64,000 bases of DNA from a virus. Positions within the stretch are counted from its first letter, which is position 1. Every line of letters begins with the position of its first letter. A model generated the notes under the pieces. It ran no database searches. It saw nothing but the letters and a program-made list of their open reading frames with translations, and was not told the origin of the DNA. Location: IMG/VR virus record IMGVR_UViG_3300034198_023063, positions 16,758 to 80,757 of that record; one strand, 5' to 3'. A program made the position numbers and the translations under genes. Of the stretch, positions 12,901 through 20,611 are shown in pieces.

Positions 12901-13745
12901 ACAAGTTTGGTTCAGTTATGTATATGGGTAAAAAATACTATAATGGCCAAACATTTATTGGCGGAGCATCATCTTGGTATGAAGTAGATTGTCCAGATTA
13001 CATAAAAGTACAAAAAATAACTAGAGAAATTCCATTAGGGTTTGAGGATTTTTACGAACCAGAAAAAGACTCTGATATAACAGATTCAACTGCAATAGTA
13101 GATTTAGATCAAAATATTCAATTACCAGATGACCCTCTTGCGCTGCTAAAATCTAATATTTTTAATTTTATTGGGCAAACTTTAGCTTCTTTTCCAGCAA
13201 CTCAATCTTCTTTATGCTGGATTCCAGAAAATCAAAATGCTTTTTGGTTAGACTCTAATTTTATCAAAGATATATGGGAAGTAGAAGAAATAATCCCATC
13301 AGATACTAAGAAAATTACTTCAGGCACTCAAGAAGTTTCATTTGTTAAGTGCAAAATGAAGAAAATTGGCTCTAGATTTTTAATAAATAGCTTTTTCTTT
13401 AACTTTTATTCCGCGCTACAGAATAAGTTAAAAATGAGTGATGATGGGCAAATAAGCATGGGATTTGACTATAATTTAAAGCCTAGTCAAAGAAAAAGAT
13501 TAAATGATATAGGTAAATATGTTTACGAGCAGAATGATTATATTTTCTCAAATAAAGAATTTTTATTAACTCCGATTTTAAAGGAATACTTGGTTCCAAT
13601 AGATTCTAATTCTGCTAGTGTAATTAAAGATGCTGAAACCGAAGTGATAATAACAATAGAAAAATTAAAGAGTATGCCTGAATTAAGGATAGAAGATTAT
13701 TCTTTTGATCCTACGGTAACTCTTTTGAATAGTAACAAGGCATAA
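3948..13745 (+). CDS. Giant 3265-residue virion protein
   Basis: A single uninterrupted frame of 9.8 kb encodes 3265 residues. It is dominated by short beta-type stretches rich in Asn, Ser, Tyr and Asp, with no membrane segment, no signal peptide and no catalytic motif that I can pick out. One helical Gln/Asn/Leu-rich stretch occurs near residues 395-490. The repeated beta-like texture fits stacked beta-sandwich domains of a long fibre, whisker or tail-surface protein. The ATG has no clear Shine-Dalgarno sequence. The gene ends 1 bp before the Thr/Pro-repeat protein gene. The large-fibre role is inferred; length and composition are what is seen. Confidence 0.65.
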   Translation: MSALNDNKAFLSGVLTGESLNFDTSVFGLWVSIFQNVNYSENGYSYFQPLATDITAIDFPITGKRFSLFNFDGKYSDARFIISSGKKGDAEYDTTVPIADISNSFVSGFKPLIIMPNVDFTGSIYRRTEITGYRNSVIGNYQTLGLSGEDWQKTSIPVNVSDDVKEYAYFDTGYSGYSNEVATRYKFLYDDPSHSQRQNVSIFEIPIQYEAGSNFKYKISRKSDPFGEFYTPEITTDGKIIIDYSQYKDEVNKPVEAGLNYKFTTVSKFSFPQGVFEDLDDNQVVTRPINDSSITGLKLTRRKEGDDTYYDFYLSSTGVNNTGATYDGIYRITFNVDRYNTTNKTGIVGYVMTGIKTGDVSTNVLVNLGINSGVYPRVIDTQRYQTSDILNLANLEELIVNEESAQALASDTDFENETNLAKNLQDNIKKNVDFLNELLKDEPQNPTQNTTSDQVLRGQIDSLENSNLDSANQNQIIEKIALPKFTLPKQNVDKNYYNNYINSGEEYVAVPLANYTLQPSYVFYGDQYGQLGYYIEETEYSTYRIVVNSTSNGVYVSNTSVCKGDTAIYANMPYSEDVYFENGICTRIPEDGIIDKNNYATQDSWKNAVNYFYTKNYLSSVDVFPTSSDQDANLSISNAISKALQQIGSCTGDFLTENSNAKPILYLEREVYVEPYDKDQITLLNNTLNSGSFVSPSGELVRQQEEKLYCVQIFDTSFAKDNSSFFKAANDYEESLTFKSFAPYKDSAGKDIVSYGVGENFGTVYYNDQNKDEQDIYRLEYVTGQAFSYNKTSNFRAWNGLGSQTISISNQNDKNYGYHLYGYENADDVLTFVKSNILNGVDVSPTSFTNYVVLKFNKQGFTDSSYIFNDSNGTNYTAINTSVVDSSGALLSSSYVFFNIQKYSYLARAVTENNVWYTNKLIPINDDSYGAEDQFGLFAPRFFEDATQEAKSAAEQLFVFPNGPSTSKNYEGSPLVYDHLPSIPQGVLNNKLVITEERKNYNIINNDFILNFVLEGRLTKELGLNNVKNYKDSRRLKITRVRYNVYSKNLLIVGDAGFPYALALNTGWEYKLQYRKKGVGSAWKEMDSTSSFTNSKIANVSSFLNPYFYKFEDLITPNYLPTVGFLTNLPNFLDDSQYQFRIFKYEKFDSGSDSVDIIRKTNFLPIQVNWANDNKSSYFNIYQLDSGNNLKLIKTENQKSSSTFAIPSVKQQYFDLGLANFSKNGSGYYDIIVSGALPSTQVNTGLAGSVFIGNPTIGNSTADPSDQNDPSGPIIIDVINQTSNTSGYNSITGVTYAPLINFNNPESKNADFSINANYSGYYFISDGKNATLDNSLVNGFECYVANTGSSTNIYSNGSAYSLNNNKVAKVILPSVTTTDSIRALPSAQVSVDYTNNYVYIKENFNYNTGDFEASAGTKSSISTIINGSSSSVTLTYGTGTISIPANTSYKLQFDNGWDGSAFASQILQLNSYKNVDTQASYINSSGGLVNLNYDSLILNTQDYIDLPIYNFAKNKLSVNGLINLNADSFYLLSGNPAGTITATEKDYFDSIKIYLDGSEGENNIFVLKDDTDIDVSYFQFGNRKEYYFIKDNNIQRSLNIKIKNGTSEKLIPKGSPDFKLTVKKDTFSNITYEILFPSSDFTTLIGDELEQLIVIKSQNSHIIDLGYIEGSLKSNAFVYFVNSSNTNVDFQRDFKSVMTLSNGEIAKVTLEKYNLTARITKINEARNHFEFKIDPQIHLTEPSGVNILNLNFCGADVVLPPPSDFSAKETFIISKNRLAANKIDYKKIENTPSTAISSEGKFSQNSIVCKIYKNSSSSTYPAVDQSEISAGYYSPFRERNTPKDDVYEVFYIKDADLKSFSIKDYFERSAYYYGKVLLESEKEFSIYSYDENNSNTQNVEKKGVSFDFDFDLGEVIDGALTTKLVENDYQIINSNSEDDGVQTLDNFSVGQYCINFAYDSVALTGQSVSLIKNRGAFINENQGLRVFPIYNEDEFFIAENINQELRSSYTNYRKEDGVKLYTSFFYQLNNSTDIESVFLPYSTDKKYIIENLSSRAFDIKTLDSNSLVTTIKPNEKKTFSYSSTSWISSNYIDSVDGYLPTDSSPSVIKSENQNNEKDSAHPFISLFGTANSLDGIKGNIFESFCYDEAGTLKSSISLPNGEQSLTYNLIDCDEAKNNTTTSDGSSQYMFCYGRGGAKTISDTDFVLNDFYLFIKYGTSYIKNKQVGGKFLSRISSEGIDNPILTIIKRNHFDLLSLFISENGYATSLPRNLRSATPIPFYNELQTYYLPNLNITIQKTEEEVENPSLGSLWLGKKFVFINLVKVNSQAPNKIYNYTDETYTDLINTSGENSVAVFEVVYDGTNYLWKKQTLNVPKIQNVYVSLKNVKGLDSTSSSNVTDGREMVYLSNFRTFNVSIDSFADYKFNNFYLYNSCNYPLEILFNGSRSSLDANSPFVKVSYDGSFIPKEISYNHTTNFVETESIDIRITSNTDTDTTLIERIAYIYPSPVIGAYAKLNYRTYSTSAGITTYSDLSSALFVSSSNGWSKINLSDYLSDNYCDLNVSNLEKYSPDSRLFIYGSSVRNQYSQSFDTYTLRVVAPESRSTSFFIFNNTVNDLKIKFVTSNFTDFGGIGRLTINLAKNRISKVYKNSNGKLSFEVLEIHQRGRYYLSNKNKNINYINGSEIELFIDACVPSDLDSQPFEISNDNINCFLTLLPTSSEYTRIFYNLYQGANGNLVKNRDTKGDSVNNFSVVPFDTSQSLGWLSLNNSQDYQKDLITPFLDISVAGHYILTNYNYSVKITPSASDIFLVNNTSKNIKVQQGDSDYQLYRNTVLIVNSTSKRYLKKGKRKDAFYSVFNPKTLVNTQREISLVLGIERHQEILPIYDIDFVDVPSYLKLYSRYGQTQSVYLNFQDYYLGKDIPSDCPENMLAYEVGTGHETIYKFLFFDPSTNYYTLPGITEGEEYLVDFNEGLFFNLLLGQGGDKFGSVMYMGKKYYNGQTFIGGASSWYEVDCPDYIKVQKITREIPLGFEDFYEPEKDSDITDSTAIVDLDQNIQLPDDPLALLKSNIFNFIGQTLASFPATQSSLCWIPENQNAFWLDSNFIKDIWEVEEIIPSDTKKITSGTQEVSFVKCKMKKIGSRFLINSFFFNFYSALQNKLKMSDDGQISMGFDYNLKPSQRKRLNDIGKYVYEQNDYIFSNKEFLLTPILKEYLVPIDSNSASVIKDAETEVIITIEKLKSMPELRIEDYSFDPTVTLLNSNKA

Positions 13746-13746
13746 A

Positions 13747-16700
13747 ATGGCAAGTATTTCGCTGACGCCAACAAGAACGCCAACTAGGACAAGAACTCCT
13801 AGTATTACGCCTAGCGTAACACCGACTACTAGCGCAACGCCAACGACTAGCGTTACTCCTAGCGTTACTCCAACAAACAGCGTAACGCCGACTACTAGCG
13901 TAACACCGACTACTAGCGTAACGCCAACGACTAGCGTTACTCCTAGCGTTACTCCAACCAACAGCGTAACGCCGACTACTAGCGTAACACCGACTACTAG
14001 CGTAACGCCAACGACTAGCGTAACGCCGACGGCTAGCGTTACTATAACACCAAGCGCTACTCCTAGTACGACTCCAATACCAAGCATAACTCCATCAATT
14101 TCAGTTTCTGGAGCAAAACCAAATGATGATAAAATATTTTTAGTTAATATTTTTAATATTATTGGAGCATTAACAAGAAAGCCGATTGCAGATCAATTAA
14201 TAAATATAGATACCTCTATAAAAACAGCTTACTCGAAAGACATTGAAAATTTTGAGCAGTACGCTTCAATAAGTTTATTTAATAACAAAACAATAACTGA
14301 TTTTTATAATAATGTAATAGTTAAGTCTTCATCAATCTTAGATCCAAATGCTAAAAATGCTGTATTAGATAAGGACATTAAAGAAATAAGATCGGATTTA
14401 ATAAATATTTATCTTTTCTCGACTTATAGAAATGTTAGTCAAAAAGACTGCATCTCTTTAAATGCTGATGGCACTATAAATTTCGAAGATTTAACTGTTC
14501 TATCAAAGATTTATAATATAAATTCTACATCTGTTGATGTATTGCAACTTGGAGATCCAAATTTATCTAGTTATACAAATCAACAAGAATCAGCAAAACC
14601 ATATGCAGAAGTTAGAGAATGCGATGGAATTTTAGTTTCAAAATCTTATGTAAATGTTGATGGTCTAATAAAACAGATTTATCCTTGGGACTATAGCAGC
14701 TCTAAATATTCCAGCGCAACAGATAAAATAGTAACTTCATTTTATAAATGTAAGATTTATTTATTTGTAGTTAAGAATTACGAGCCGCAAAGCGCGACTT
14801 TCTCATACACAACATATCCTTTAGTGTTTAAATACTCTTCAATAGAGTACGAATACGCACAAGATTTTGATGATGTAACAGAAATTCAAACTGCCCAAAA
14901 TATACAAGTAAATAAAATCTTCTATCCTTATTCTTTATTAATAAATAATAATATGGTGAAAAAAGGAAGCTTGATGGGCGCGGCTTTGCCAAAATCTTTC
15001 TTAAACTTCCCTAAGATTTGCATAAATGATGACGGATACTTCAATGGGGATATGTCCGCTTTATCTTTGCCGCAAAATACAATGGCTTGTGATTTAGGCG
15101 GAAATTTAATGCTGCAATATAATAGTGGGCAAGTGTTAAAATTAGCAGATGCTCAATTATGTGGCGACCAAACAAGAAACGCATTTATTAAGGTTAATAA
15201 CGTTCTTTCTCAGTCTTCTCCCATTTACAAAAATCTTCCAGTTGTATCTGGGGCGATAGATATATATGCTGACAATTTTTCATATTTATATTATATTAAA
15301 AAGGACTCTTCTTTAGAACTAATCACTGGAGATGCATCTATAAAAAATCAAACCCAGTTATATTCTGGGCTGCCTTTAAATACAGACAATTATTTTGCTT
15401 ATTCTTATAATGAAAAATACAAAGATTCAGCTTTTATATTTTCGTACGCTTTTAGAGCAGTGAGCGGAACTAGTTCTACTGATTTCTATTTAGATGTGAA
15501 GCCAGAGGTAAAGAGGCCAAGATTAAGATTGCAAAATATAAATTCACTTAATAAAGTCGCTGTTATTTCAGATTTTGCTACTGGACTAATATATTCATTT
15601 AATGACGAAGCTGCAATCTCAACAGGAATTGTTGATTCTGGTAATGGAATAAATCAAATATCTTTTATTCCAACATCTGGAAAATATGGAACACTACACA
15701 TAGAAGCTAGAAATTATTTTTATGACTTTGATGACGGAAGCAGAAGTTTGTACTCTACGTCAGATTCGATTCAAGTAGGTAATTCTCCTGTGATATCTGA
15801 TTTTAGATTAGAGTTGCTAAGAAATGGAACGCTTACAAATTTTTATGATTCTAATCAAAATTCTATACCTGCAATATCTGGAGCAGTATTTGACCAACAA
15901 ACTTTTGATAACTATAGATATTATAATCCATACACTAATAACAATCCTATACAATTTAAGTTATCTTACAATTATAATTACCAGATCGGTTTAAGAGTTG
16001 GAAACTCGGATATAAGAATGATCCCAAGCGGATCAAGCGCTACGTTCAGTAAACAGGACTTCTTCTCTTTATTGTCTAATGATGGATCTATTAATATAAC
16101 TTCAATATTACAAGATGGGACAGAATTTGTAGCTCCATTTATTTTTAAAGATAGCTACAATATGAATCCAGCTTTATCTAATCTTACAATAAATAAAGTT
16201 ACAATGTATAACGCCGAAGAAACAGATTTGACTTTTAGCTTCGACTATCAATATACAGAAATGATTAGATATGAAATATTAAATCAAGATGGCGTTGTAA
16301 TTTATTCTGCGCCGTTCAAGACGAAATTCTCTTCTAGCGTAATTTCATATTCCATAAAAACTGACATCATTCCAATAGAAAATGTAGATAGTTTAACCGT
16401 AAGAGTTACGCTAAAAAATACAACTGACTCATCTGGAAATGAATTATATAATACAGCGATTTCAAGTTCTAGTTCTTATATCTTGCCATTAAGGTTGCCA
16501 AGATTAAATGCTTCTTCGATAAGGTTCTTTTCCGACGCAGCCTTATCGAATGAAATATCCACAATGAGAAAAAATCAAACTATTTATGTTAAATTACAAT
16601 TATTTGATAAAAATGGTATAGAAATAAATGAAAACGATTACTATAAATATATAAATACAGATCCTAATTCTTTGCAATTCATATTCTCAAATCCAGAGAA

Positions 16701-16845
16701 TTTAAATGACTATCAGAGAGGTGTAATTTTTAATAAGATATCTAATTATGTTTATTCATTATTTATTTCCCCAGACACAAGTTTTGCAAAAAATACATCT
16801 TTAGTAAGCGTAAAATACACACCAATATACGAATATAAAAATTAA
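13747..16845 (+). CDS. Virion protein with mucin-like Thr/Pro/Ser repeat N-terminus
   Basis: This 1032-residue protein starts with about 115 residues made almost only of Thr, Pro, Ser and Val in repeats such as SVTPTT, then becomes a beta-rich protein like its neighbours. The repeat should form an extended, non-globular stalk dense in potential O-glycosylation sites. The DNA under it is far more GC-rich than the surroundings and contains a recent 84-bp duplication. A GG-rich site in the preceding gene's last codons (AACAAGG) supports the ATG. Similar low-complexity Thr/Pro stalks occur in other phage surface proteins. A stalked fibre or decoration role is inferred. Confidence 0.7.
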   Translation: MASISLTPTRTPTRTRTPSITPSVTPTTSATPTTSVTPSVTPTNSVTPTTSVTPTTSVTPTTSVTPSVTPTNSVTPTTSVTPTTSVTPTTSVTPTASVTITPSATPSTTPIPSITPSISVSGAKPNDDKIFLVNIFNIIGALTRKPIADQLINIDTSIKTAYSKDIENFEQYASISLFNNKTITDFYNNVIVKSSSILDPNAKNAVLDKDIKEIRSDLINIYLFSTYRNVSQKDCISLNADGTINFEDLTVLSKIYNINSTSVDVLQLGDPNLSSYTNQQESAKPYAEVRECDGILVSKSYVNVDGLIKQIYPWDYSSSKYSSATDKIVTSFYKCKIYLFVVKNYEPQSATFSYTTYPLVFKYSSIEYEYAQDFDDVTEIQTAQNIQVNKIFYPYSLLINNNMVKKGSLMGAALPKSFLNFPKICINDDGYFNGDMSALSLPQNTMACDLGGNLMLQYNSGQVLKLADAQLCGDQTRNAFIKVNNVLSQSSPIYKNLPVVSGAIDIYADNFSYLYYIKKDSSLELITGDASIKNQTQLYSGLPLNTDNYFAYSYNEKYKDSAFIFSYAFRAVSGTSSTDFYLDVKPEVKRPRLRLQNINSLNKVAVISDFATGLIYSFNDEAAISTGIVDSGNGINQISFIPTSGKYGTLHIEARNYFYDFDDGSRSLYSTSDSIQVGNSPVISDFRLELLRNGTLTNFYDSNQNSIPAISGAVFDQQTFDNYRYYNPYTNNNPIQFKLSYNYNYQIGLRVGNSDIRMIPSGSSATFSKQDFFSLLSNDGSINITSILQDGTEFVAPFIFKDSYNMNPALSNLTINKVTMYNAEETDLTFSFDYQYTEMIRYEILNQDGVVIYSAPFKTKFSSSVISYSIKTDIIPIENVDSLTVRVTLKNTTDSSGNELYNTAISSSSSYILPLRLPRLNASSIRFFSDAALSNEISTMRKNQTIYVKLQLFDKNGIEINENDYYKYINTDPNSLQFIFSNPENLNDYQRGVIFNKISNYVYSLFISPDTSFAKNTSLVSVKYTPIYEYKN
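13840..14022 (+). repeat. 84-bp tandem repeat encoding a 28-residue Thr/Pro unit
   Basis: Two adjacent copies of an 84-bp unit (13840-13923 and 13924-14007) differ at a single visible base (AACAAACAG versus AACCAACAG), followed by a partial third copy. Each encodes 28 residues of TTSVTP/SVTPTN-type sequence and is itself built from shorter 15-21 bp units. Near-identity shows recent duplication. Because 84 is a multiple of three, unit gain or loss would change stalk length without breaking the frame. Confidence 0.85.
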
Positions 16846-16850
16846 ATCAT

Positions 16851-19800
16851 ATGCCAATACAAGAAGATGGAATCATTGAAATATCGGATGGCGTAGATCA
16901 AGACCCCTTAAGCCCTCCAACAGTAAAAGATCTTTTCATTAAGATTGAAGATACTAGAGTTATAAATAATCTTAACAATATAATTGTTGATTCTGTTTAT
17001 GTTAATTGGAGTGTGGAAAACGCGTCTTCAATAGAATTAAAAATTCAAAAAGTAAATAGTTCGATGGTTGTTTTTGGCGATGAGGAAGTTATAGATGTAT
17101 CTTTTTTTAATCAAAGAGATGGATATTTATTAGTTTTAGATAAAGATTTTGGATTAAAAATTACTATTGCTGCAAAAAATCCAAATACTGAGCCAAGTCA
17201 AGATTCAAGATCTATAATAATAAAAAAAGCCTCTTCTAATTCTATCCCATCGGATTCTATAGTTAATCAAGAAAATGGTTTTTTTATAGAAAAAGCTGGA
17301 AGCGATTATGATTTTAATGCTGTAAAACTTACTTTGCTTTTAGATAAAAAAGGAGGAGTATTTAGTTTTCCGGAAGATGGAGCTTCTTTAGATATATTTT
17401 TAAACTATACTTCTAATAGAAATAGATCTTGGACACCGATTGCTTTGAGTGGTGGATCTACAAAGGAGATAAAAGACGCTGGCGATAATATAATAAATTA
17501 TAAATTTATATTTGGATCTAATGGTTCAATAAAAATAAATCCGCCTCAGAATGGGGGTACTATATTCTTTTATTGTAGGTTAGTTACAAAAAGTGCAGAT
17601 GGGCAGGCAAATGAGTATAGAACAAAAGAAGAATTTTTGTTTTTTGACACAGTTGAGTTACAAACAAATCAAGCGAATGTAGTTTTAGATTCATCTTCAT
17701 CAAAACCCGCAAAATTAAAATATGAAATCAAAACAACGATTTCAGAAATGTATGCGTTAGCAGAAAATATAGTAGGAAAAAATGGAGAAAAAATAAAAAA
17801 TAATTTTATTCATTATTTTTTAGATTCTAAAAAATTTAAAGGAAAAAACTATTCAGATTCGTCTTTTGTTTATTATGTGGACGGTTCTTTAAGGTCTAGT
17901 TTTATATATGAAGCTTCTCCTAAAAATGGAACGAATACTCAAGGATATTTTTATCCAGCTTGTGTGTCTGAAATTTTACCATGTATAAATATTGTTTTAG
18001 ATGCAAATGGAAAAAATAATTGCGTTACTTTATTTTGGAAAATAATTGATGATTTTTATGATTATACTTTTTTCAATGGAAACATAAATATAAAAACAAA
18101 TGAGTTAAAAATCTCAGTTGAATATTTAGATGCTGGAGTTTATAAAGAGATTTTATCTGACGTATTATTAAGTTATGGAGCAGATAAAAATTATGATCCT
18201 GTAGAAAATAAATTTTTTATTAAAATCAGCAAAGACAATAGAGAATTAAAGAATGCGTCTTTATTTTTTAATATTTCAGAATTGGATAACCAAAATAAAA
18301 ATTTAAGAATCGTTGTAAAATCACATAAGGTTACAGTGTCTACTCCATTTTTAGGTACTTTTGATTATTCTTATAATAAGTTATTAATAACTCCAGAATG
18401 GACTCATCTTTTATATGATCAATTTATACCAAGTTCCAGCAGGGATTCTTTGGATAAAAAGTTTAGTATTAATTTAGATAGTCCTATTTTAAGAGGAATA
18501 GTATTACCAGATAAAGCATTCAAAATTTTTGATATTTTAAAAGGAATTAGTTATGGCAGTGGAATATCAGGAGATCCATTTGTAATTAAACAAGATTACA
18601 AAATACTATATAAATTATTTACGGAAGTAAATGCTTTCTACTTAGATCCGATTAGAGAGGGAACAATAACTTATATAGATTTACCAAATAAATCTGATTC
18701 TGTATTTTTAATACCGCCATCATTAACTATTCCACCACCAAATCTAGATCAAATAAATGGAATACAGGCTAAAGCAGAAGTTGTATTAAATGAATATGGA
18801 AAAATAGGAGGAATAAAAATAATAGATCCGGGGAGTGGGTATTCATTTTTTAAAGATTCTCAAGCTAAAAGAGAGCAAACTTTCATAGATTTAATTCCAG
18901 TAATAAAATCAACATATCAAATAGTATCTTCTAATTTAAATGTTAACAAGCAAACTTTAACTCTTGTAAATAATTCATTTTCTAGATTAAAAGCTAGTAT
19001 TGATGGTGGGACTCTCTTGTCTCAAGCAGCTACTTCTTCGAGAGTACTGGATTCCGAACAGCAAGCAATATTAGAAGACTATAAGCAAAGAAATAATTTT
19101 AAAGATGATTCTAATATAGAGGAAAGTCGAGATTCTATTGGATACAACAACACAAGGACGGTAATAAAAAATAATGTCTCGATACAAATTCTTGATCCTG
19201 AGTGGTACGCAATATCATCATTATATGGAGAAAAATATAATAATCCATTAGAAAATTTATCTATTTATAATCAAGATACAGATCCAGCCGCAGAGTCAAT
19301 AGATCCTTCTAGTTTGTCTCCAAATGTACAAAACGCTTCCGTCGCAATAGAAAATCCAGAAGGTCAGACCGTTGTGCAAAATAATACACAAATACCGGGA
19401 ACATCAACAACTTCGGAAACTTTTGCTTTAAATTATTTAACTATTTATACAGATTCTAGCCCCTCGATTTCTTTAATAAATAACGATAGCGCTCCTCCTT
19501 GGCTTACGCTCTTACCGAAAGAATATAGAAGCGATGGTTCACCTGCTTATGGAACTTTAGCGAATATGTTGCCAAGAGCTTATAATTTATACAATAGATT
19601 ATCAGTGGGAATTAATAATCTAAATGAAGTGAGAGTTATGATTCCGATGATTTGGGCTGTTGATTTTACTACCTCTTCAAAAGATTATTATTTACCAATA
19701 GATCAAACGGAAGATGAGAATAAGATAATAGAATGGAGTCAAGATGGGACGAGAAAAACCTTTCAACAAACTTATAGCTATTATCAACCAATAAACTCTT

Positions 19801-20351
19801 CAATAGGAGTTTCAGCGTCAAGAAGTGTTGGTAAAGTTTGGTATACAAATCTGGATAGGATAGATAGAGGTTTGGAAAACTCTAGTGCTAGCGAATTTAA
19901 AATCTCTTCAGAATATGGAAGTTCAGCGTCTTTTGCTCCATTTGTGCATCCTTGGATGGAAAAAGCATTTCCAGAATTTTATTTAAGATCTTATAAGAGA
20001 AAGTTTTTAGGAATAGTGACTGAGCAGTCTTATTCGTGTTCGAGCTACACTCCTTATCAAGAAAATGGCATTTCTTATATATCTTGCGCTGGTGTATGGG
20101 GAGATCCATACGCAAAGGCAACGTCAGCTTCAAGTATCCCAGTTGATATTGGAACCACAAATACTCGTTTTGAGTTTTTTGGAAATGGAACAATATCAGC
20201 GTCACCAGATGGAACAGCCAGAGCTTTATCGGTACACAACGGAGCAAAAAATGGAAGAAGAATATTTTGCTCGGAAAGTTGTGGGACACAACACTATAAA
20301 ACAATAGATTTTAAATATACAAATATGTATCCGGGAACAGTAAGAATATGA
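16851..20351 (+). CDS. Large virion structural protein, Ig-like N-terminus
   Basis: The product has 1166 residues. An N-terminal segment (about residues 25-125) alternates hydrophobic and polar residues as in Ig-like beta-sandwiches; a Pro/Gln-rich linker occurs near residues 620-640 and a charged helical stretch near 745-765. The C-terminal ~150 residues contain several Cys plus Trp/Tyr-rich sequence and may be a separate folded tip. It lacks a signal peptide and catalytic motifs. It starts 5 bp after the previous gene and its stop overlaps the next start by 4 bp (ATGA), so all these genes form one late-type operon. A tail or baseplate-associated role is inferred. Confidence 0.65.
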   Translation: MPIQEDGIIEISDGVDQDPLSPPTVKDLFIKIEDTRVINNLNNIIVDSVYVNWSVENASSIELKIQKVNSSMVVFGDEEVIDVSFFNQRDGYLLVLDKDFGLKITIAAKNPNTEPSQDSRSIIIKKASSNSIPSDSIVNQENGFFIEKAGSDYDFNAVKLTLLLDKKGGVFSFPEDGASLDIFLNYTSNRNRSWTPIALSGGSTKEIKDAGDNIINYKFIFGSNGSIKINPPQNGGTIFFYCRLVTKSADGQANEYRTKEEFLFFDTVELQTNQANVVLDSSSSKPAKLKYEIKTTISEMYALAENIVGKNGEKIKNNFIHYFLDSKKFKGKNYSDSSFVYYVDGSLRSSFIYEASPKNGTNTQGYFYPACVSEILPCINIVLDANGKNNCVTLFWKIIDDFYDYTFFNGNINIKTNELKISVEYLDAGVYKEILSDVLLSYGADKNYDPVENKFFIKISKDNRELKNASLFFNISELDNQNKNLRIVVKSHKVTVSTPFLGTFDYSYNKLLITPEWTHLLYDQFIPSSSRDSLDKKFSINLDSPILRGIVLPDKAFKIFDILKGISYGSGISGDPFVIKQDYKILYKLFTEVNAFYLDPIREGTITYIDLPNKSDSVFLIPPSLTIPPPNLDQINGIQAKAEVVLNEYGKIGGIKIIDPGSGYSFFKDSQAKREQTFIDLIPVIKSTYQIVSSNLNVNKQTLTLVNNSFSRLKASIDGGTLLSQAATSSRVLDSEQQAILEDYKQRNNFKDDSNIEESRDSIGYNNTRTVIKNNVSIQILDPEWYAISSLYGEKYNNPLENLSIYNQDTDPAAESIDPSSLSPNVQNASVAIENPEGQTVVQNNTQIPGTSTTSETFALNYLTIYTDSSPSISLINNDSAPPWLTLLPKEYRSDGSPAYGTLANMLPRAYNLYNRLSVGINNLNEVRVMIPMIWAVDFTTSSKDYYLPIDQTEDENKIIEWSQDGTRKTFQQTYSYYQPINSSIGVSASRSVGKVWYTNLDRIDRGLENSSASEFKISSEYGSSASFAPFVHPWMEKAFPEFYLRSYKRKFLGIVTEQSYSCSSYTPYQENGISYISCAGVWGDPYAKATSASSIPVDIGTTNTRFEFFGNGTISASPDGTARALSVHNGAKNGRRIFCSESCGTQHYKTIDFKYTNMYPGTVRI

Positions 20352-20611
20352 TATCTGAATCTTTTAAAAATTTACTAAAAGAAGGGCTAAAAATTCAAAA
20401 CGGAATGATAAAAACAACGCAAAGAGCTTCTTCAGCAATAATAAATAATGGAAAGCTTGTCTCTACAAAAGATGAAGCTAAAGCTAGGCTTGATATATGC
20501 AATAAATGCCCCAACCTTTCGAAAAAGGGGGGCAGATGCGAACTTTGTGGATGTTTCGTGGTAGCTAAAGTAAAGCTTGACTTTGAAACTTGCCCAGCCG
20601 GTAAATGGTAA
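20348..20611 (+). CDS. Small Cys-cluster (zinc-binding) phage protein
   Basis: An 87-residue protein with a helical N-terminal half and a C-terminal Cys cluster: CNKC, then CELCGC, then CPAGKW at the terminus. Six Cys in this spacing suggest one or two structural zinc sites. I know the pattern, with a C-terminal CP..KW, from small conserved proteins in T4-like myoviruses that sit beside virion genes, but their function is not established. It overlaps the preceding virion gene by 4 bp. Its stop abuts the stop of the convergent minus-strand gene with no spacer (TAATTA), so the two transcripts must run into each other or terminate elsewhere. Confidence 0.65.
   Translation: MISESFKNLLKEGLKIQNGMIKTTQRASSAIINNGKLVSTKDEAKARLDICNKCPNLSKKGGRCELCGCFVVAKVKLDFETCPAGKW

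Noticed and set aside
13800-14060. CRISPR-like array
   Set aside because: Units are contiguous and coding, with no unique spacers of constant size.
13683-14087. Minus-strand frame of Val/Gly/Thr repeats
   Set aside because: It is the exact antisense of the Thr/Pro repeat; the plus frame continues into a 1032-residue protein and fits the operon.
19897-20307. Overlapping frames on both strands in the end of the 1166-residue gene
   Set aside because: They are shadows within a long conserved coding frame that continues to the coupled next gene.
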